A stretch of 64,000 nucleotides of DNA from Anaerolineae bacterium (GTDB lineage Bacteria > Chloroflexota > Anaerolineae > Aggregatilineales > Phototrophicaceae). The stretch's first letter is position 1. Each line of letters begins with the position of its first letter. Positions 62,331 to 64,000 of this stretch are shown here, piece after piece. Under the pieces are notes generated by a model that was not told where the DNA came from, searched no databases, and saw only the letters and a list, made by a program, of their open reading frames with translations. The stretch spans positions 124,001 to 188,000 of the forward strand of contig JAHDWN010000006.1 of the NCBI GenBank assembly GCA_023382675.1. The letters run 5' to 3'. A program made the translations under genes and the position numbers.

Positions 62331-63713
62331 TCAAATCTGTCCCGTCGCGCCCCAGTGCTCAAGAAGCTGCTGATAAGCCGGATCGGCGTAGCGTTCCAGG
62401 CGGAAGGCGGGCGCGTAATGTGGCAGCGATTCGCCCGTGATGTGTGCCGCCAGGAGTTCCGCCGCGCCGTTCGCCACCTGCATCCCAAAGCCGCCGATGC
62501 CGCCAAAGATGAACGCGCCCGCGACCGGCAGCGGGCCGACCAGCGGACGGTTCTCGCGTGTGCGCGTGTAGTAGCCGCCATCTACGAACGGCTTCGGCAT
62601 CTGTCCGAGATAGGTCGAAAGCGCCGGGATAACCGTGGCGAGGCCGCGCAGGACGATTTCCGGGTGCTCGCTGTCCTGGACAATCGGGAAAGTCGTGTCC
62701 ACAGGCGGCGTGTGATAGGGGTACTGCATGAGCAGGATGTCGCTGTCGCCCGCGCCTTCCGGGCGTCCATGGACACCGGCTGGCAGTTCTTCCACCAGCC
62801 AGCGGGTATCCTCGGATTCGGCCAGCATCGCGCGCTCTTCGTCCGTCCACGGCAGCCGGACCGGGTCCTGCCAGATGAGCAGCGGCATATCGCGCGGCAC
62901 GACGCGCAGGTGATCGGTGATCGTGACTTTGAAGTGCAGTTCGCTGAAGACCGGCAGTTCGACGCCGATCATGCGGGCGACATCCGCCTGCATCGGCCCG
63001 GCAGCATCGACCAACACCGGCGTCGAGATCGTCAGTGTCCCGCCCGTCGTGCTGACCTTGACCGCGCTGACATGCCCAGCCTGCAAAATGATGTCATCGA
63101 CCTTGCCTTCGACCACCTGCGCGCCGTGTTCGCGCGCCTGTTCCAGCATATACATGCCGAACTGCTGCGCGCCGAACCAGCCGCAGCGCCGCGCGTGGAC
63201 GGTCGCAATCGCGCGATCGGTCAGAAACGGGAAGTACTGGCGGATCAGCTTCTGGCTGAGAAAGATGTCTGCGCCGGTCGGCGCGTCGAAGACATCGTGG
63301 TCGCGCGTTGGGATGTAGGTCGGGTCACTGGCCTCGCCCTGGTAGATGCGTAGCGGCCCCGCGCCCAGGCGTGTGCTCTCCTCCGCGCTGGCGATCATCT
63401 GCCCAGCCTTCTCCGGGTCGGCGGTCGCGAACAGATAGCCGGAGCGATTCATATGCAGACGACCGGGCGCTTCCTGAAGCAGCTTTTCCAGCAGGTCGAT
63501 GCTGCGGTTCATCAGGCTGACCATGGAGTCATCCGGCCCCGGCCACCAGTTGCGATAACCCTCGAACGACTTGTCGCTCGTCAGCGTCAGCGGCGGCAGC
63601 GGATCGACGAGGACGACATTGCGCAGGCCGCGTTTGACGACGAGTTCGTAGGCCGTCGTCACCCCCGCGATGCCTGCGCCACAAATGACGACATCGGCGG
63701 TCATCTGACTCAT
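62331..63713 (-). CDS. FAD-dependent oxidoreductase, DAO/sarcosine-oxidase-beta type
   Basis: 460 residues. The N-terminal FAD motif is DVVICGAGIAGVTTAYEL, then SFEGYRNWWPGPDDSMVSLMNRSIDLL; the C-terminal block is RENRPLVGPLPVAGAFIFGGIGGFGMQVANGAAEL. It oxidises an amine or amino-acid-like substrate. The ATG has GGAG seven bases upstream and overlaps the stop of the hydantoinase B gene by 4 bases (ATGA), so both are cotranscribed. Confidence 0.88.
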   Translation of the reverse strand: MSQMTADVVICGAGIAGVTTAYELVVKRGLRNVVLVDPLPPLTLTSDKSFEGYRNWWPGPDDSMVSLMNRSIDLLEKLLQEAPGRLHMNRSGYLFATADPEKAGQMIASAEESTRLGAGPLRIYQGEASDPTYIPTRDHDVFDAPTGADIFLSQKLIRQYFPFLTDRAIATVHARRCGWFGAQQFGMYMLEQAREHGAQVVEGKVDDIILQAGHVSAVKVSTTGGTLTISTPVLVDAAGPMQADVARMIGVELPVFSELHFKVTITDHLRVVPRDMPLLIWQDPVRLPWTDEERAMLAESEDTRWLVEELPAGVHGRPEGAGDSDILLMQYPYHTPPVDTTFPIVQDSEHPEIVLRGLATVIPALSTYLGQMPKPFVDGGYYTRTRENRPLVGPLPVAGAFIFGGIGGFGMQVANGAAELLAAHITGESLPHYAPAFRLERYADPAYQQLLEHWGATGQI

Positions 63714-64000
63714 GATTGCGCTCCATTCTGCTTGAGATTTGCGCGCTGTTCGGCAGTCGCGCGCTCGTCAATCGTCCATTGATCGAGGTCGATGATGACC
63801 CCATAGCTGTCCCTGGCCGCTTCCGGCGAGATGTAGCCCTGGCGCACGTCTCGCAGCACCTGTGCCGGGTCGCGTTCGAGCGGCGAGTAGAAGCCGCCGC
63901 CGCCCGGCAGGCGCAGCGTCGCCGTCTGGCCCGGCTGGAGCGTGTACTTGCTCTTGGGGTGCGGCTGCGTGCCATCGGAGAGCGTCACCGCGCCCGTTTG
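63710..64000 (-). CDS. Hydantoinase B/oxoprolinase family, C-terminal end (partial)
   Basis: The last 96 residues before the stop are visible; the frame runs off the right edge. The end has PHPKSKYTLQPGQTATLRLPGGGGFYSPLERDPAQVLRDVRQGYISPEAARDSYGV, the typical C terminus of HyuB, which hydrolyses hydantoin or 5-oxoproline rings with HyuA. The partner hyuA would lie beyond the edge. Coupled to the FAD oxidoreductase. Confidence 0.9.
   Translation of the reverse strand, partial: QTGAVTLSDGTQPHPKSKYTLQPGQTATLRLPGGGGFYSPLERDPAQVLRDVRQGYISPEAARDSYGVIIDLDQWTIDERATAEQRANLKQNGAQS

Overview
The window looks like chromosomal DNA of a GC-rich (about 60%) free-living bacterium, most likely a member of the Chloroflexota. 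Three things point there: a mevalonate-type isoprenoid cluster that pairs a phosphomevalonate-decarboxylase-like enzyme with isopentenyl phosphate kinase (the route established for Roseiflexus), many secreted or lipid-anchored proteins with Thr/Pro-rich linkers, and Shine-Dalgarno-led genes in short operons. No rRNA, tRNA, CRISPR array, prophage or intact insertion sequence was seen. Names rest on motif recognition; no database search was possible.

Left part (1-20 kb). A minus-strand carbamoyltransferase cluster with two small membrane proteins is followed by a PQQ-type sugar dehydrogenase, then a plus-strand run of SUMF1-like lipoprotein, membrane SGNH hydrolase and sugar-nucleotide epimerase, which suggests surface glycan work. 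Next come a large membrane protein, the isoprenoid cluster (isopentenyl phosphate kinase, mevalonate kinase, a UbiA prenyltransferase and, divergently, the decarboxylase), an RseP-type protease, a HEAT-repeat protein, an SCP2 protein, and LysM/M23 and SH3 envelope proteins.

Middle (20-46 kb). TlyA rRNA methyltransferase, a secreted trypsin-like protease, a PrsW-like membrane protein, a peptide-type ABC importer without ATPases, an amidase, and a second copy of the large membrane protein under a PadR regulator. A SufR-like Fe-S regulator sits beside an A-type Fe-S carrier, and both promoters share an operator half-site. Then come TypA/BipA, an orphan molybdopterin oxidoreductase, two GNAT paralogues, a glycosyltransferase, and a second secreted protease. 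Three adjacent minus-strand genes (CinA-like, OMP-decarboxylase-like, orotate-PRTase-like) all seem to have lost their catalytic motifs. This is the most unusual locus in the window.

Right part (46-64 kb). A 550-bp intergenic stretch holds a row of hairpins ending in what looks like an IS200/IS605 right end. After it come an orphan MalK/UgpC-type ATPase, a CelD-like acetyltransferase, a flavin monooxygenase, a His/Met-rich cupredoxin, a Ca-type P-ATPase and a cytochrome c maturation operon (ccmE, F, H, G-like, I-like, C, D) behind an FNR/FixK-type box. The edge carries a SIS isomerase, an FAD oxidoreductase and the end of a hydantoinase B gene.

Across the window, short intergenic repeats recur just 3' of stop codons, and some of them place stop codons in all three frames.
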